NCBI RefSeq assembly: GCF_002573715.1 | Contig: NZ_PDHM01000021.1 | Coordinates: 310,001 to 374,000, forward strand | DNA: 64,000 bases | Direction of reading: 5' to 3' | Source of the DNA: Paenibacillus sp. EZ-K15 | Lineage (GTDB): Bacteria > Bacillota > Bacilli > Paenibacillales > Paenibacillaceae | In this document: positions 42,663 through 50,648 of the stretch, in pieces | Position numbering within the stretch: position 1 is the first letter of the stretch | Layout of the letters: each line of letters starts with the position of its first letter | Position numbers and translations under genes: made by a program | Notes under the pieces: model-generated | Told to the model about the DNA's origin: nothing | Seen by the model: only the letters and a program-made list of their open reading frames with translations | Database searches by the model: none

Positions 42663-43837
42663 TGCCTCTACTCAAATTGTTTAACATGTTCAAAATAGTG
42701 CTTCCTCTGACGCTGTTGACGGGTTGTGGTTTCACTATGACCAAAGTGGAGATCAATCAGCAGACCTTTGTATTTGCCATGTATGTGAATAAAGGTCAGC
42801 AAGACGACACCGTAGAAGTTACGATCAGTGCCCCCCTGCCCAACCGGCTTACATCTGGAAGCCAAGCAGGCAAGCAAGGTGGTGGTAGCCCTTATGCCAT
42901 GGTAACCAAGACCTCTAGTACTGTTCAGGATGCCCTGCACCTGATTCAACGGGATCTTTCCAGGCGTTTTGACTTCAGTCACAGTAAGGTCGTCGTTGTG
43001 GGCAAAAGCTACGCGGAGGCAGGATTAGAAGAGCTCACGGACTGGCTACAGCGGGAACCGTCAACCAACCTGAGTGCTTATTTAATGGTTGCGCCCGGAG
43101 ACGCCAAGAAAGTCGCGGAGCTGACACCGGTCTTTGAGCAGATGCCCTCGGAGGTGCTCATCCGTTTTGCGAACCAACACAACATGATCACAACGAACTT
43201 AAAGGATTACCTCTATGCCGAATCAGCCAACCAAGGCTATGCCTTGAACTATTTGGCAGCAGGCTTGAAACATATGGTAGCCGACCAAGAGAAGCTGGAG
43301 CCTTGGGCAGGGATTCAAGGTACGGCGCTTTTCCATCATCATAAACTAGTTGCCACACTCCCGATGAAGGAGTCACTTGCTGTCAGTTGGGCAGTAAACG
43401 AGGTAAAAGGTCCTCTGTATACCGTTTCATGGGATGAAGGTAAGAAGGCAAGCGTGTTTCTCATCACATCAAGCTCCAAGAAGTCGGTTCGCATGGTTTC
43501 AGGTCATCCCGTGTTCACGGTGAAGCTAAACGGGACAGGCGATGTCGTATACAATCAGAAGCAGAAGCAATTTGATACTCTTCAGATGAAAGAGCTCATC
43601 GAACGCGAGGTCAATGATCAAATCGCCGGTCATTTGAGAAAGGCTCTTCGTACGTCGCAACGGGTAGGAGCAGACATCCTGCAGCTTGGCATGCTGGTGG
43701 ATTGGAACTATCCGGATCATTGGCAGAAGGTTCGTGCCAACTGGCCCGATTATTATAAAAACGAAGTGGAGATCCAGGTTGTTACCGATATCAAGATTCG
43801 AAACTTCGGATCCATACTCAGAATGAATCCGAAATAA
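42662..43837 (+). CDS. GerA-family germination receptor, C subunit (lipoprotein)
   Basis: A 391-residue Ger(x)C lipoprotein. The signal ends LLTGC (Cys22). Family features are an FVFAMYVNKG segment, SHSKVVVVGKSYAEAGLEEL, and the C-terminal VGADILQLGMLVDWNYPDHW then WPDYYKNEVEIQV. The ATG overlaps the last base of the A-subunit stop, so the genes are coupled. It is known to be lipid-modified and required for receptor function in Bacillus spores. Confidence 0.92.
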   Translation: MPLLKLFNMFKIVLPLTLLTGCGFTMTKVEINQQTFVFAMYVNKGQQDDTVEVTISAPLPNRLTSGSQAGKQGGGSPYAMVTKTSSTVQDALHLIQRDLSRRFDFSHSKVVVVGKSYAEAGLEELTDWLQREPSTNLSAYLMVAPGDAKKVAELTPVFEQMPSEVLIRFANQHNMITTNLKDYLYAESANQGYALNYLAAGLKHMVADQEKLEPWAGIQGTALFHHHKLVATLPMKESLAVSWAVNEVKGPLYTVSWDEGKKASVFLITSSSKKSVRMVSGHPVFTVKLNGTGDVVYNQKQKQFDTLQMKELIEREVNDQIAGHLRKALRTSQRVGADILQLGMLVDWNYPDHWQKVRANWPDYYKNEVEIQVVTDIKIRNFGSILRMNPK

Positions 43838-43849
43838 GGAGGCTTGCCC

Positions 43850-44047
43850 ATGCTCGCTCTTCTGTTCCTCGTATACTCCTTGACTGAATGGTACTTCGCG
43901 AAGAAAAAGGTAAGGTCCCCCCGTGAAAAATGGACGATGCTCATTCTGATCCTTGCCTTTTCCGTCTGGAATGTAATCGCCTTATACGCTCACGAGTGGC
44001 TGACCCCTAATCATCTGATCATGCTGCTGTTCGGTTGGCTTGAATAA
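43850..44047 (+). CDS. Small two-helix membrane protein, possible germinant receptor D subunit
   Basis: A 65-residue protein with two hydrophobic helices (LALLFLVYSLTEWYF and MLILILAFSVWNVIALYA) joined by a basic loop (AKKKVRSPREK). AAGGAGG lies 7 bases before its ATG, so it is expressed. Small two-helix D subunits are known from some gerA-type operons, where they modulate receptor activity; this one lies between the C and B genes. Identity is inferred from size, topology and position. Confidence 0.65.
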   Translation: MLALLFLVYSLTEWYFAKKKVRSPREKWTMLILILAFSVWNVIALYAHEWLTPNHLIMLLFGWLE

Positions 44048-44092
44048 CATAGGGTAATAAAATCTATAACGGAAAGGATGTACGAACCCAAC

Positions 44093-45208
44093 ATGCGCAA
44101 TACTCCCTGGCAGCTGTTCCGTTTCGGATTTGTCTATCTTAACGCCATACCTACCGGATTTCTGATCAGTCCTTTACTGTGGAACTCGGCTTATTTAGGA
44201 TGGGCTGCGATTCTGGGCGGCTATGCGATGAGTTTGATTTTCCTGTGGTTTACGGTAAAGCTAGCGCTGTGGGATCCTCAGAAACCCTGGATCGATTTCG
44301 GCAGTAAACTTGTCAGCAAATGGATTCATATCCCGATCGTCGCTTTGGTTTTCTTCTGGTCGATCAATTACACAGGAATGGATATCGAAAGCTTCACCTT
44401 ATTCTTCGACACCAATTATATGCGTGAGTCTCCTCAATGGTTCTTGATCCTGATCGTGGGTTTCGTTGTTATGATAACCGCCAGATGGGGCATGGAGACG
44501 ATGATTTATATTTCAGACGGTCTGTTTCTCGTCATTGTCATTGCGATCGTGTCCATGAACATGTTTTTCTTCAAGGAAGCCCATTTTGATATGATGATTG
44601 CAATGGTCAGGCATCACAATTATGAGTCGGCAGTTAAGGATGCCCTGTTCTGTTTTTCATTCTTCGCGGAATGGATCGTCTTTCTCTTTCTCGCTCCCTA
44701 TATCCAATTTAATCGGAAATCGTTTCGAAACCTCGCGACAGCAGGGATATTGGTGACTATAGGCATATTGCTCCAATGGGCCTCCGCTTTACTGAATTTC
44801 GGTCCTTATCTAGGGCGGGAGATGCAATATCCACTTGTTGAAATAATGCGCTCAGCCAGTGGGTTCCTCGGCAATGCTGACCCGCTTATCATCGGATTAT
44901 GGAGCAGTTCGATGTTTTTCCACAGCGCCTTTCTCATCCATGTAAGTGTAAGATGTCTTGCCAAATTGCTTCACCTGAAGCAAATGGATGGGCCGCTGAT
45001 CGCCATCGTTGGGGGAACGGCTATCGTGATTGCATATCAGTATTCGCAAAATCCGATCCTCTTTCTCCAGGACTTCAATTCTTTCGGGATGGTAATGTTC
45101 TTTATTCTTATGGAGTTCATCCCTATCTTCTATTGGATGGCCTCCCTGTTCCGCAAACGCAAACCCAAAAGTAAACACAAACCTAAAGCTAATCATAAAC
45201 CCGCTTGA
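44093..45208 (+). CDS. GerA-family germination receptor, B subunit (permease-like)
   Basis: A 371-residue integral membrane protein of the APC-type spore germination permease family, with about ten helices. It starts NTPWQLFRFGFVYLNAIPTG and has a basic tail (RKRKPKSKHKPKANHKP). It is thought to bind the nutrient germinant. The start is uncertain: ATG 44078 sits directly after AAAGG, and ATG 44093 is 14 bases away. It completes the A-C-D-B operon. Confidence 0.88.
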   Translation: MRNTPWQLFRFGFVYLNAIPTGFLISPLLWNSAYLGWAAILGGYAMSLIFLWFTVKLALWDPQKPWIDFGSKLVSKWIHIPIVALVFFWSINYTGMDIESFTLFFDTNYMRESPQWFLILIVGFVVMITARWGMETMIYISDGLFLVIVIAIVSMNMFFFKEAHFDMMIAMVRHHNYESAVKDALFCFSFFAEWIVFLFLAPYIQFNRKSFRNLATAGILVTIGILLQWASALLNFGPYLGREMQYPLVEIMRSASGFLGNADPLIIGLWSSSMFFHSAFLIHVSVRCLAKLLHLKQMDGPLIAIVGGTAIVIAYQYSQNPILFLQDFNSFGMVMFFILMEFIPIFYWMASLFRKRKPKSKHKPKANHKPA

Positions 45209-45246
45209 ACCTTGAAACTGAATCGATACCCTATTGAAAAACAGAA

Positions 45247-45278
45247 ACTGGGAGAGCGGCATTTGCTGCTCTCCCAGT
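45247..45278. terminator. Hairpin after the germination operon
   Basis: ACTGGGAGAGC and GCTCTCCCAGT form a perfect 11-bp stem with a 10-base loop. T-richness is better on the minus strand than on the plus strand. Confidence 0.6.
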
Positions 45279-45471
45279 TACCGGATTATATGTCAACTTT
45301 AGTACCGAGATAAGTATAATAATCCTCTGCAGTTTATTCTTTCTGATCTCGTCAAAAAATCAACATTTTATGTAAGCGCTTCCTACAAAAAGGTTCTTTT
45401 ATTGTAAGCAATTGGCATATTATATAGTACAGTAGACCAGCTGGCAAAGGTGGCAGCAGGAGGTGATAGGC

Positions 45472-45555
45472 ATGGGCGTGAATGAAGCTTTGGCTTTAAT
45501 GATATCGTTCGCCACTCTGGTCGTTTCGATCCTTGCCTTCCATAATAAGAAATAG
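45472..45555 (+). CDS. Putative holin-like toxin, 27 aa (type I toxin-antitoxin candidate)
   Basis: MGVNEALALMISFATLVVSI followed by LAFHNKK: an N-terminal short polar segment, one hydrophobic helix, and a terminal Asn-Lys-Lys. This is the layout of the putative holin-like toxin family and of TxpA/BsrG-type peptides from Bacillales. AGGAGGTGAT, a near-perfect Shine-Dalgarno, lies 6-7 bases before the ATG. An intrinsic terminator follows 84 bases after the stop. The expected partner is an antisense RNA from the other strand, which cannot be confirmed by eye. Confidence 0.7.
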   Translation: MGVNEALALMISFATLVVSILAFHNKK

Positions 45556-45638
45556 ACCCGTCCCTTGTACAGATGAATCTATTTCTTACGTCTGGTTGCA
45601 AGCAAATATCCACCTTGCAGGTGATGATCTGCTGTGCG

Positions 45639-45665
45639 AGGAGTCGGCGGCAACCGACTCCTTTT
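45639..45665 (+). terminator. Terminator of the holin-like toxin transcript
   Basis: AGGAGTCGG and CCGACTCCT form a 9-bp stem with a 6-base loop followed by TTTTG. Confidence 0.75.
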
Positions 45666-45712
45666 GTAATACACAAAAATATCCTATTCTGATTTTTACG
45701 GAATTATGACTC

Positions 45713-45738
45713 GGCGGTGACGAATGGCGGTGACGAAT
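45713..45738. repeat. 13-bp perfect tandem duplication
   Basis: GGCGGTGACGAAT occurs twice in a row, ending exactly at the stop codon of the DUF421 gene. It probably arose by replication slippage. Confidence 0.8.
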
Positions 45739-46598
45739 TAAGTATTTAGGATGGGCTTTACCTTGGCTATAATTTGCTCGATCTCTTTGGAGCAGTCCTC
45801 ATACATTTTCTTTGCCTTTTTACTCTTTGTACTGAGGCTGAATAACTCCAAGTCCGCCTGACATTTCTTTAAATTCGCATAGAGCAGTTTCCGCTCCTCA
45901 TTTTGGGGAACCTGAATCTGATCATCATATAAATCGATGGTTAGTTGTCCATAAGCATCTACCTGGGCAAGAAATACGTCCTTGATCTTGGCGCCCTGCT
46001 TGTCCAGTTCTTCCACCAGCCATCCCTGATTGAAGCCTGCTACGCGCAGCGGTTCATCCATGACTTTACCATCCATGACCACAACCTGTGCAACTTTTTC
46101 CGGCGCTACCTGGATACCAAGATCTTTGGGGGTTAAAGGCAGATTCTCGCGCGTCTGTAGAATATTAATCTCCCCGCTTGACTCCATGATGGCAAATTCC
46201 ACGTCAGCGACCTGAAACACGTCTTTTTTCCGCAGCTGCTCCATTAACTCATCGGTAGACAGTCTTTCTTTCTTTAAATTGCCTTCCAATATCTTCCCAT
46301 CTTTAATGAGTACGGTCGCCTTGAAATCGATAAAGTCCCTGGCCTTCTTGCTCTTGATTTGTAGGAATTCAATAAGTAATGAACAGCCTACCCATACGCC
46401 CAGCCCAACTAATCCCAAATACCAGTTCGCCTCAAGATCCAAGGAGATATAGGCGGCCAAGCTGCCGATCGTAATCCCCGTTAAATATTCAAAAAAAGAA
46501 AGCTGCGAAACCTGCCGCTTTCCCAGCACTTTCGTCATCAGAAACAACACAACCACAGCACATAAGGTTCTAAGTACGATTTCCAACCATTGGGCCAC
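45738..46598 (-). CDS. YetF-like DUF421 membrane protein with DUF1657-like tail
   Basis: A 286-residue protein. Three N-terminal helices (residues about 5-80) are followed by the DUF421 cytoplasmic domain (DFKATVLIKDGKILEGNLKK, then LPLTPKDLGIQV) and a C-terminal helical segment (about 235-286) that resembles the DUF1657 protein encoded divergently: LKKCQADLELFSLST here and LKSAQASLEQFALST there. DUF421 and DUF1657 genes are known neighbours in spore-linked spoVA-type loci. The start is GTG 46598, with GAGGAGG 7 bases upstream. A spore membrane role is inferred. Confidence 0.82.
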   Translation of the reverse strand: MAQWLEIVLRTLCAVVVLFLMTKVLGKRQVSQLSFFEYLTGITIGSLAAYISLDLEANWYLGLVGLGVWVGCSLLIEFLQIKSKKARDFIDFKATVLIKDGKILEGNLKKERLSTDELMEQLRKKDVFQVADVEFAIMESSGEINILQTRENLPLTPKDLGIQVAPEKVAQVVVMDGKVMDEPLRVAGFNQGWLVEELDKQGAKIKDVFLAQVDAYGQLTIDLYDDQIQVPQNEERKLLYANLKKCQADLELFSLSTKSKKAKKMYEDCSKEIEQIIAKVKPILNT

Positions 46599-46719
46599 AA
46601 TAAAGCCTCCTCATTTGATGTCTCGACTTAATAATCACTCTATAGATTATTGTCAAATATCCTTTCAGAAATCACACCATTATTTCCCAAGCTATGCTCC
46701 ATGCATGTTCTTCTGCAAA

Positions 46720-46739
46720 ATGCGTACATTATTACGCAT
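46720..46739. promoter_or_regulatory. Inverted repeat in the DUF421/DUF1657 divergent region
   Basis: ATGCGTACATTATTACGCAT: 7-bp arms around a 6-base centre, 20 bases before the DUF1657 ATG. It could be an operator or a hairpin in the leader. A GCATG upstream resembles a sigma-G -35, but the -10 does not fit well. Confidence 0.4.
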
Positions 46740-46759
46740 GAAAGGAGTGATAAAAAACA

Positions 46760-46966
46760 ATGACCGTAGCTTCCGATGTCAAAACATGTCTCTCATCCTT
46801 AAAAAGCGCTCAGGCCAGCCTTGAGCAATTTGCACTGTCCACGCAAGATCAAAATGCCAAGGATTTGTTCACGGCAGCAGCACAACAAACACAGCAAGTC
46901 GTGGACCAAGTGGCCCAGCGGGTTCAGAAACTTGAACAGGAAGAGCCTCAGTATAAAGGTTTCTAA
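46760..46966 (+). CDS. DUF1657 domain protein
   Basis: A 68-residue helical protein (VASDVKTCLSSLKSAQASLE and LEQFALSTQDQNAKDLF) filling the DUF1657 domain. Such proteins are encoded in spoVA-type clusters and next to DUF421 genes in Bacillales; the molecular role is unknown. AAAGGAGTGAT lies about 8 bases before the ATG. The divergent DUF421 protein carries a related tail. Confidence 0.88.
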   Translation: MTVASDVKTCLSSLKSAQASLEQFALSTQDQNAKDLFTAAAQQTQQVVDQVAQRVQKLEQEEPQYKGF

Positions 46967-47009
46967 CCATTTGTTTTTTTGTTAGCTCCATCGCGTGTAA
47001 GCCCATGCA

Positions 47010-47045
47010 TACCTCCTATCTTCCCCTGATAGGAGGTACTTTATA
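47010..47045 (+). terminator. Terminator of the DUF1657 gene
   Basis: TACCTCCTATC and GATAGGAGGTA form a perfect 11-bp stem with a 7-base loop followed by CTTTATATT. Confidence 0.75.
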
Positions 47046-47126
47046 TTGTGTTATTTATTATTGAGTTATCCTCCCCATCAGGGTAAAGTGTTAATAACGG
47101 AGACTGAATACAAGGGGGTAGATTCT

Positions 47127-48089
47127 ATGAAGAATGGTACGCGTTCTATCGATGTCATCACGTTCGGTGAATCGATGGGATTATTATATCCGGAAGGCAC
47201 ACGGGGCATAGGTCAAGGAGGAAGCATGGCACAATCCTTCGGTGGTGCCGAAAGCAATCTCGCCATCGGATTAGCCAGGCTTGGCTGCAGCAGCGGATGG
47301 TTCGGTCAACTCGGCAACGATCCGATCGGAACCGGTATTTTGAAAACGCTTCGAGGCGAAGGTGTCGACATTTCCGCCGCCAGACAAACGGATGCAGCAC
47401 CGACCGGTCTTATGCTGCGACAGAACGTTCGCGGTCAATCCTCCGTCTATTACTACCGCAAAGGCTCTGCCGCCAGCCAAATGACGCCGGACCATGTAGA
47501 CTCCGAATACATAGCCGATGCCCGCATCCTTCATTTTACAGGCATCACCGCAGCTTTAAGCAGCAGCTGCCTGGAGACGATACGTCATGTCATTTCCGTA
47601 TGCAAAGCGCATGGCGTCCAGATCAGCTTTGACCCTAACCTCAGGCTCAAGCTATGGAATATCGAGGAAGCTCGTCCTGTATTGCTGGAGCTTGCGGAAG
47701 TCTGCGATTATTTTCTTCCGGGCTATGATGAATGCAAGCTGCTGTTCGAAACAGAGGACGAGCAGGTGATCCTGGATCGTCTGCGACAGCTTCCCGCAAT
47801 GTCCGTTATCAAAAGTTTCAATGGGAGCAATGTCATTGTCCACAAGAACCACACCTATTCCCTTCCCTTTGAGCAGGTGGATCAAGTGGTGGATACCGTG
47901 GGAGCAGGCGACGGCTTCTGTGCCGGTTTCCTTGCTGGTATTGCCAAAGGCTGGACACCCGAAGAAGCTCTTTCACTGGGCGGCTTAACCGGTTCACTGG
48001 TGATCCAAGCGCCCGGTGATTGGGAAGCACTTCCGACATGGGAAGAAGTAGAGCAGCGGCGCGGGAATGCTGCTCATATCGAACGTTAA
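47127..48089 (+). CDS. kdgK: 2-dehydro-3-deoxygluconate kinase (PfkB family)
   Basis: A 320-residue ribokinase-fold sugar kinase phosphorylating 2-keto-3-deoxygluconate to KDPG. It shows the N-terminal DVITFGESM, the substrate-binding GGAESNLAIGLARLG, and the catalytic VDTVGAGDGFCAGF. The next gene is a KDPG aldolase, which supports the substrate. AGGGGGT lies 7 bases before ATG 47127; the longer in-frame start at 47046 is rejected. Upstream dehydratase or uptake genes are not in the window. Confidence 0.9.
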   Translation: MKNGTRSIDVITFGESMGLLYPEGTRGIGQGGSMAQSFGGAESNLAIGLARLGCSSGWFGQLGNDPIGTGILKTLRGEGVDISAARQTDAAPTGLMLRQNVRGQSSVYYYRKGSAASQMTPDHVDSEYIADARILHFTGITAALSSSCLETIRHVISVCKAHGVQISFDPNLRLKLWNIEEARPVLLELAEVCDYFLPGYDECKLLFETEDEQVILDRLRQLPAMSVIKSFNGSNVIVHKNHTYSLPFEQVDQVVDTVGAGDGFCAGFLAGIAKGWTPEEALSLGGLTGSLVIQAPGDWEALPTWEEVEQRRGNAAHIER

Positions 48090-48153
48090 CTCCTGTTCTT
48101 TCAACGAGCCATCTTTCTAACATCCATTCATAGACGAGAAGGAGTGTGTTAAC

Positions 48154-48822
48154 ATGAAAAAACTAAGATTGATCGAACAAATTCATCATGCAGGTGTCGT
48201 CGCTGTCCTTCGCGGGGATTCCCCTGAAGAGGTTGTCGAGGTTGCCAAACGTGCGATTGAAGGCGGTATCAAGGTTATCGAAGTCACCATGACTGTACCG
48301 TTTGCTACCGAAGCCATTACGACGCTGGCCAAAATGTACTCCTCCAAAGATCCGCAAGCGGATAATTATGCCATTATCGGCGCAGGCACGGTTCTGGATG
48401 CCGAAACAGCCAGAATCACCATTCTTGCCGGCGCCGAATTTGTGGTCTCGCCCGGCTTCGACCGCGATACCATTTTGCTCAGTAATCGTTACCGCGTCCC
48501 GGTGATGCCGGGTGCCGTAACCGTTCATGATATCGTCGCCGCTCTTGAACTTGGCGTCGATGTCGTTAAGCTCTTCCCGGGGAATTTGTACTCCCCATCC
48601 GTCATTCCATCCCTGAAGGGTCCGCTCCCGCAAGCCAACATCATGCCAACCGGGGGCGTAAATTTGGACAATCTGCATGAATGGATCAAGGCCGGCGCGT
48701 TTGCGGTCGGGATCGGATCGGATCTAACCAAGGACGCGCTAAAGAATGGAGACTTCAGTCTGATTACAGAAAAGGCACGCGCTTATATCAACGCATTTAA
48801 AGAAGCTCATGCCCAAAGATAA
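48154..48822 (+). CDS. eda: KDPG/KHG aldolase
   Basis: A 222-residue class I aldolase splitting KDPG into pyruvate and glyceraldehyde 3-phosphate (Entner-Doudoroff pathway). Seen: VVAVLRGDSPEEV, IKVIEVTMTVP with the catalytic Glu, GAGTVLDAE, and GVDVVKLFPGN with the Schiff-base Lys, then MPTGGVNLDNL. It lies 64 bases after kdgK and is followed by a strong terminator, so the two form one operon. Confidence 0.94.
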   Translation: MKKLRLIEQIHHAGVVAVLRGDSPEEVVEVAKRAIEGGIKVIEVTMTVPFATEAITTLAKMYSSKDPQADNYAIIGAGTVLDAETARITILAGAEFVVSPGFDRDTILLSNRYRVPVMPGAVTVHDIVAALELGVDVVKLFPGNLYSPSVIPSLKGPLPQANIMPTGGVNLDNLHEWIKAGAFAVGIGSDLTKDALKNGDFSLITEKARAYINAFKEAHAQR

Positions 48823-48874
48823 AAAATGATGTACTGATTTGTTACACAGTTTTCGCCGAATATTGTTATTTTCA

Positions 48875-48922
48875 TAAACAGACAAGCCTATCAAGAGTCG
48901 ACTTGATAGGCTTGTCTGTTTA
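48875..48922. terminator. Very strong bidirectional terminator
   Basis: A perfect 21-bp stem (48875-48895 with 48902-48922) with a 6-base loop; core AAGCCTATCAAG / CTTGATAGGCTT. It overlaps the yitT stop codon by three bases. Confidence 0.9.
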
Positions 48923-49525
48923 TTTAATCCGTCTCTTTTTGAACCAACGCTTTTGCGTGAGCATTCCCGTCGTAAACCCGCCTGCTACTATTGTCAAAAC
49001 GGAATACATGAAGGTGCTTCCCGACAGCAGGATGCCTCCGAAACCGATGATAACGACATCCATCAGCAAAATAATGACGCCTACATTTAACGGCAAATAT
49101 TTTGCCAGGAAATGTGCCAACAGGTCCGTTCCGCCCGTGCTTGCATTGTTTCTAAGCATAAACCCAAGGCCGGCCCCGATCAAAGCCCCGCCCAGGGGCG
49201 CGCTTAGGATGACATGCGGGGCAAAAAATCGCAAAAAACCCGGTTGCAGCGGTGAAAGCAAATCGATGATAAATGAAGATATCAGCATGCCTGACAGACT
49301 ATTGTAAAAGATTTCGCGATTTAATATCCAGGCTGCGATAAACATGGGAATGCTGCACAAAATGATGACGAATCCAATATGTAGATCAAACACATAGTTA
49401 GCAATCAGAGCAATGCCGATAACTCCACCGTCCAAAACTTTATGCGGGACAAGAAAAAAATTGGTCCCCATCGCGATCAGAAAACTGCCGATCACGATAA
49501 TGACGTGTTTTCGAAATGACACCAT
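48920..49525 (-). CDS. YitT family membrane protein (short form)
   Basis: A 201-residue integral membrane protein with five or six helices and family blocks IAMGTNFFLVPHKVLDGGVI, LGGALIGAGLGFMLRNNAST and GGTDLLA. Most YitT proteins are about 280 residues with a C-terminal DUF2179 domain; here the protein ends right after the last helix with a basic tail (KRWFKKRRIK). Function is not established. Confidence 0.88.
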   Translation of the reverse strand: MVSFRKHVIIVIGSFLIAMGTNFFLVPHKVLDGGVIGIALIANYVFDLHIGFVIILCSIPMFIAAWILNREIFYNSLSGMLISSFIIDLLSPLQPGFLRFFAPHVILSAPLGGALIGAGLGFMLRNNASTGGTDLLAHFLAKYLPLNVGVIILLMDVVIIGFGGILLSGSTFMYSVLTIVAGGFTTGMLTQKRWFKKRRIK

Positions 49526-49647
49526 TTCCCCATCTCCATTTATAAGGGCATGTCTTATTTATATGCTTGTCATTTCGGAAAATTGCGAACTTGCTGTCCC
49601 GCATTTGAAAAAAATTCCACCGGGTTCGATTCGGATGCTTTTCGCTT

Positions 49648-50499
49648 TTAATCTTTTACATAAATTAAACGCTCGGTCCGTGCCATCACCTTGGTCTTCA
49701 TATATGGATAATTCTCATAACAATAATCCACAAAATACCCTGGCTTCTCTCCATTCCAAGGGAAAATATCGTAGTGCATCGGAATGGTCAGATCGAATCT
49801 CGATGCTGCGGCAAGCTCTGTGGCCTCCCGGAAGCCCATATTTCCAACGATCCCGTCATTCCGGCGGAAGGCATCTCCCCCGTTGATCGGCACCATCCCG
49901 ATATCAATCGAATGCGCCTGTAATCTTTCAACCAGACCAGGATAAACGACCGTATCTCCTGCATGGTAGATCAACACGCCCTGGATATCCACCAGATATC
50001 CGACAAATCGGTGTCCAAACTGTTCATGCTCATCCAGGGTTTCATGGGCAGCCGGAATCGCCATCAGACGGAAGCCCTCAAACTGCTGCCATTGATCGCA
50101 CACCGCCGCGAACAAGCGCTCCGGCGCGACACCAGCCTCTCTCATCGCTTCATGACAGCAAGCTGGTGCAACAAAGGCTGTCTCCGGATTCTGTTTGGCT
50201 ATCACCGCAATCGTTCCCAGATCCATATGATCGTCATGCTCATGGGTGATTAGTACCATGTTCGCATTCGTGATATGCTCCGGCTTCAGCGGTGCAGGGA
50301 ATGCGCGCTTAAATCCCGCTTTGCGTTCCAGATCTTCTGACATATAAGGGTCGATGTAAATGACAACCTCCCCACCTTTAAGGACAACGCTCTCCTGCCC
50401 CAGGAACCATACCGCTGCCATCCCTTCGGCTGTGGACGTCCGGTTGATTTCTTCGATAAGCTGTTCGGGACCTCGATGCTTGCTGTTCTGTTCCATCAT
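49648..50499 (-). CDS. MBL-fold metallohydrolase, UlaG-like
   Basis: A 283-residue metallo-beta-lactamase-fold enzyme. Metal-binding motifs are THEHDDHMD, a His in IPAAHETLDEH, the Asp in IYHAGDTVVYPG, and a late His in IPMHYDIFPWN. It most resembles UlaG (L-ascorbate-6-phosphate lactonase) but no ascorbate PTS is encoded nearby; a fructose PTS is. Substrate is therefore open. GGAAGGAG lies 11 bases before ATG 50499; ATG 50496 is also possible. Confidence 0.85.
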   Translation of the reverse strand: MMEQNSKHRGPEQLIEEINRTSTAEGMAAVWFLGQESVVLKGGEVVIYIDPYMSEDLERKAGFKRAFPAPLKPEHITNANMVLITHEHDDHMDLGTIAVIAKQNPETAFVAPACCHEAMREAGVAPERLFAAVCDQWQQFEGFRLMAIPAAHETLDEHEQFGHRFVGYLVDIQGVLIYHAGDTVVYPGLVERLQAHSIDIGMVPINGGDAFRRNDGIVGNMGFREATELAAASRFDLTIPMHYDIFPWNGEKPGYFVDYCYENYPYMKTKVMARTERLIYVKD

Positions 50500-50584
50500 C
50501 TCTATTATTTCTCCTTCCCTTTCACTATCATGACTAGATTATAACATGCGGTCATCTGTAGAAATGGCCCAACCGACAAAGAAA

Positions 50585-50630
50585 AAAACGAGTTTGGAGT
50601 AAGCAAAAATGCCCACTCCAAACTCGTTTT
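50585..50630. terminator. Terminator of fruA
   Basis: AAAACGAGTTTGGAGT and ACTCCAAACTCGTTTT form a perfect 16-bp stem with a 14-base loop, just past the fruA stop on the minus strand. Confidence 0.85.
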
Positions 50631-50648
50631 GTCTCATATATATGAATC

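Noticed and set aside
45373..45388. cre-like sequence (TGTAAGCGCTTCCT) upstream of the holin-like toxin
   Set aside because: It matches the catabolite-response consensus only partly at the 3' end, and no promoter next to it links it to a gene, so it is not listed as a site.
45383..45676. 97-codon ORF antisense to the holin-like toxin
   Set aside because: Composition is not protein-like, there is no ribosome site, and it is an antisense frame of the toxin and its terminator.
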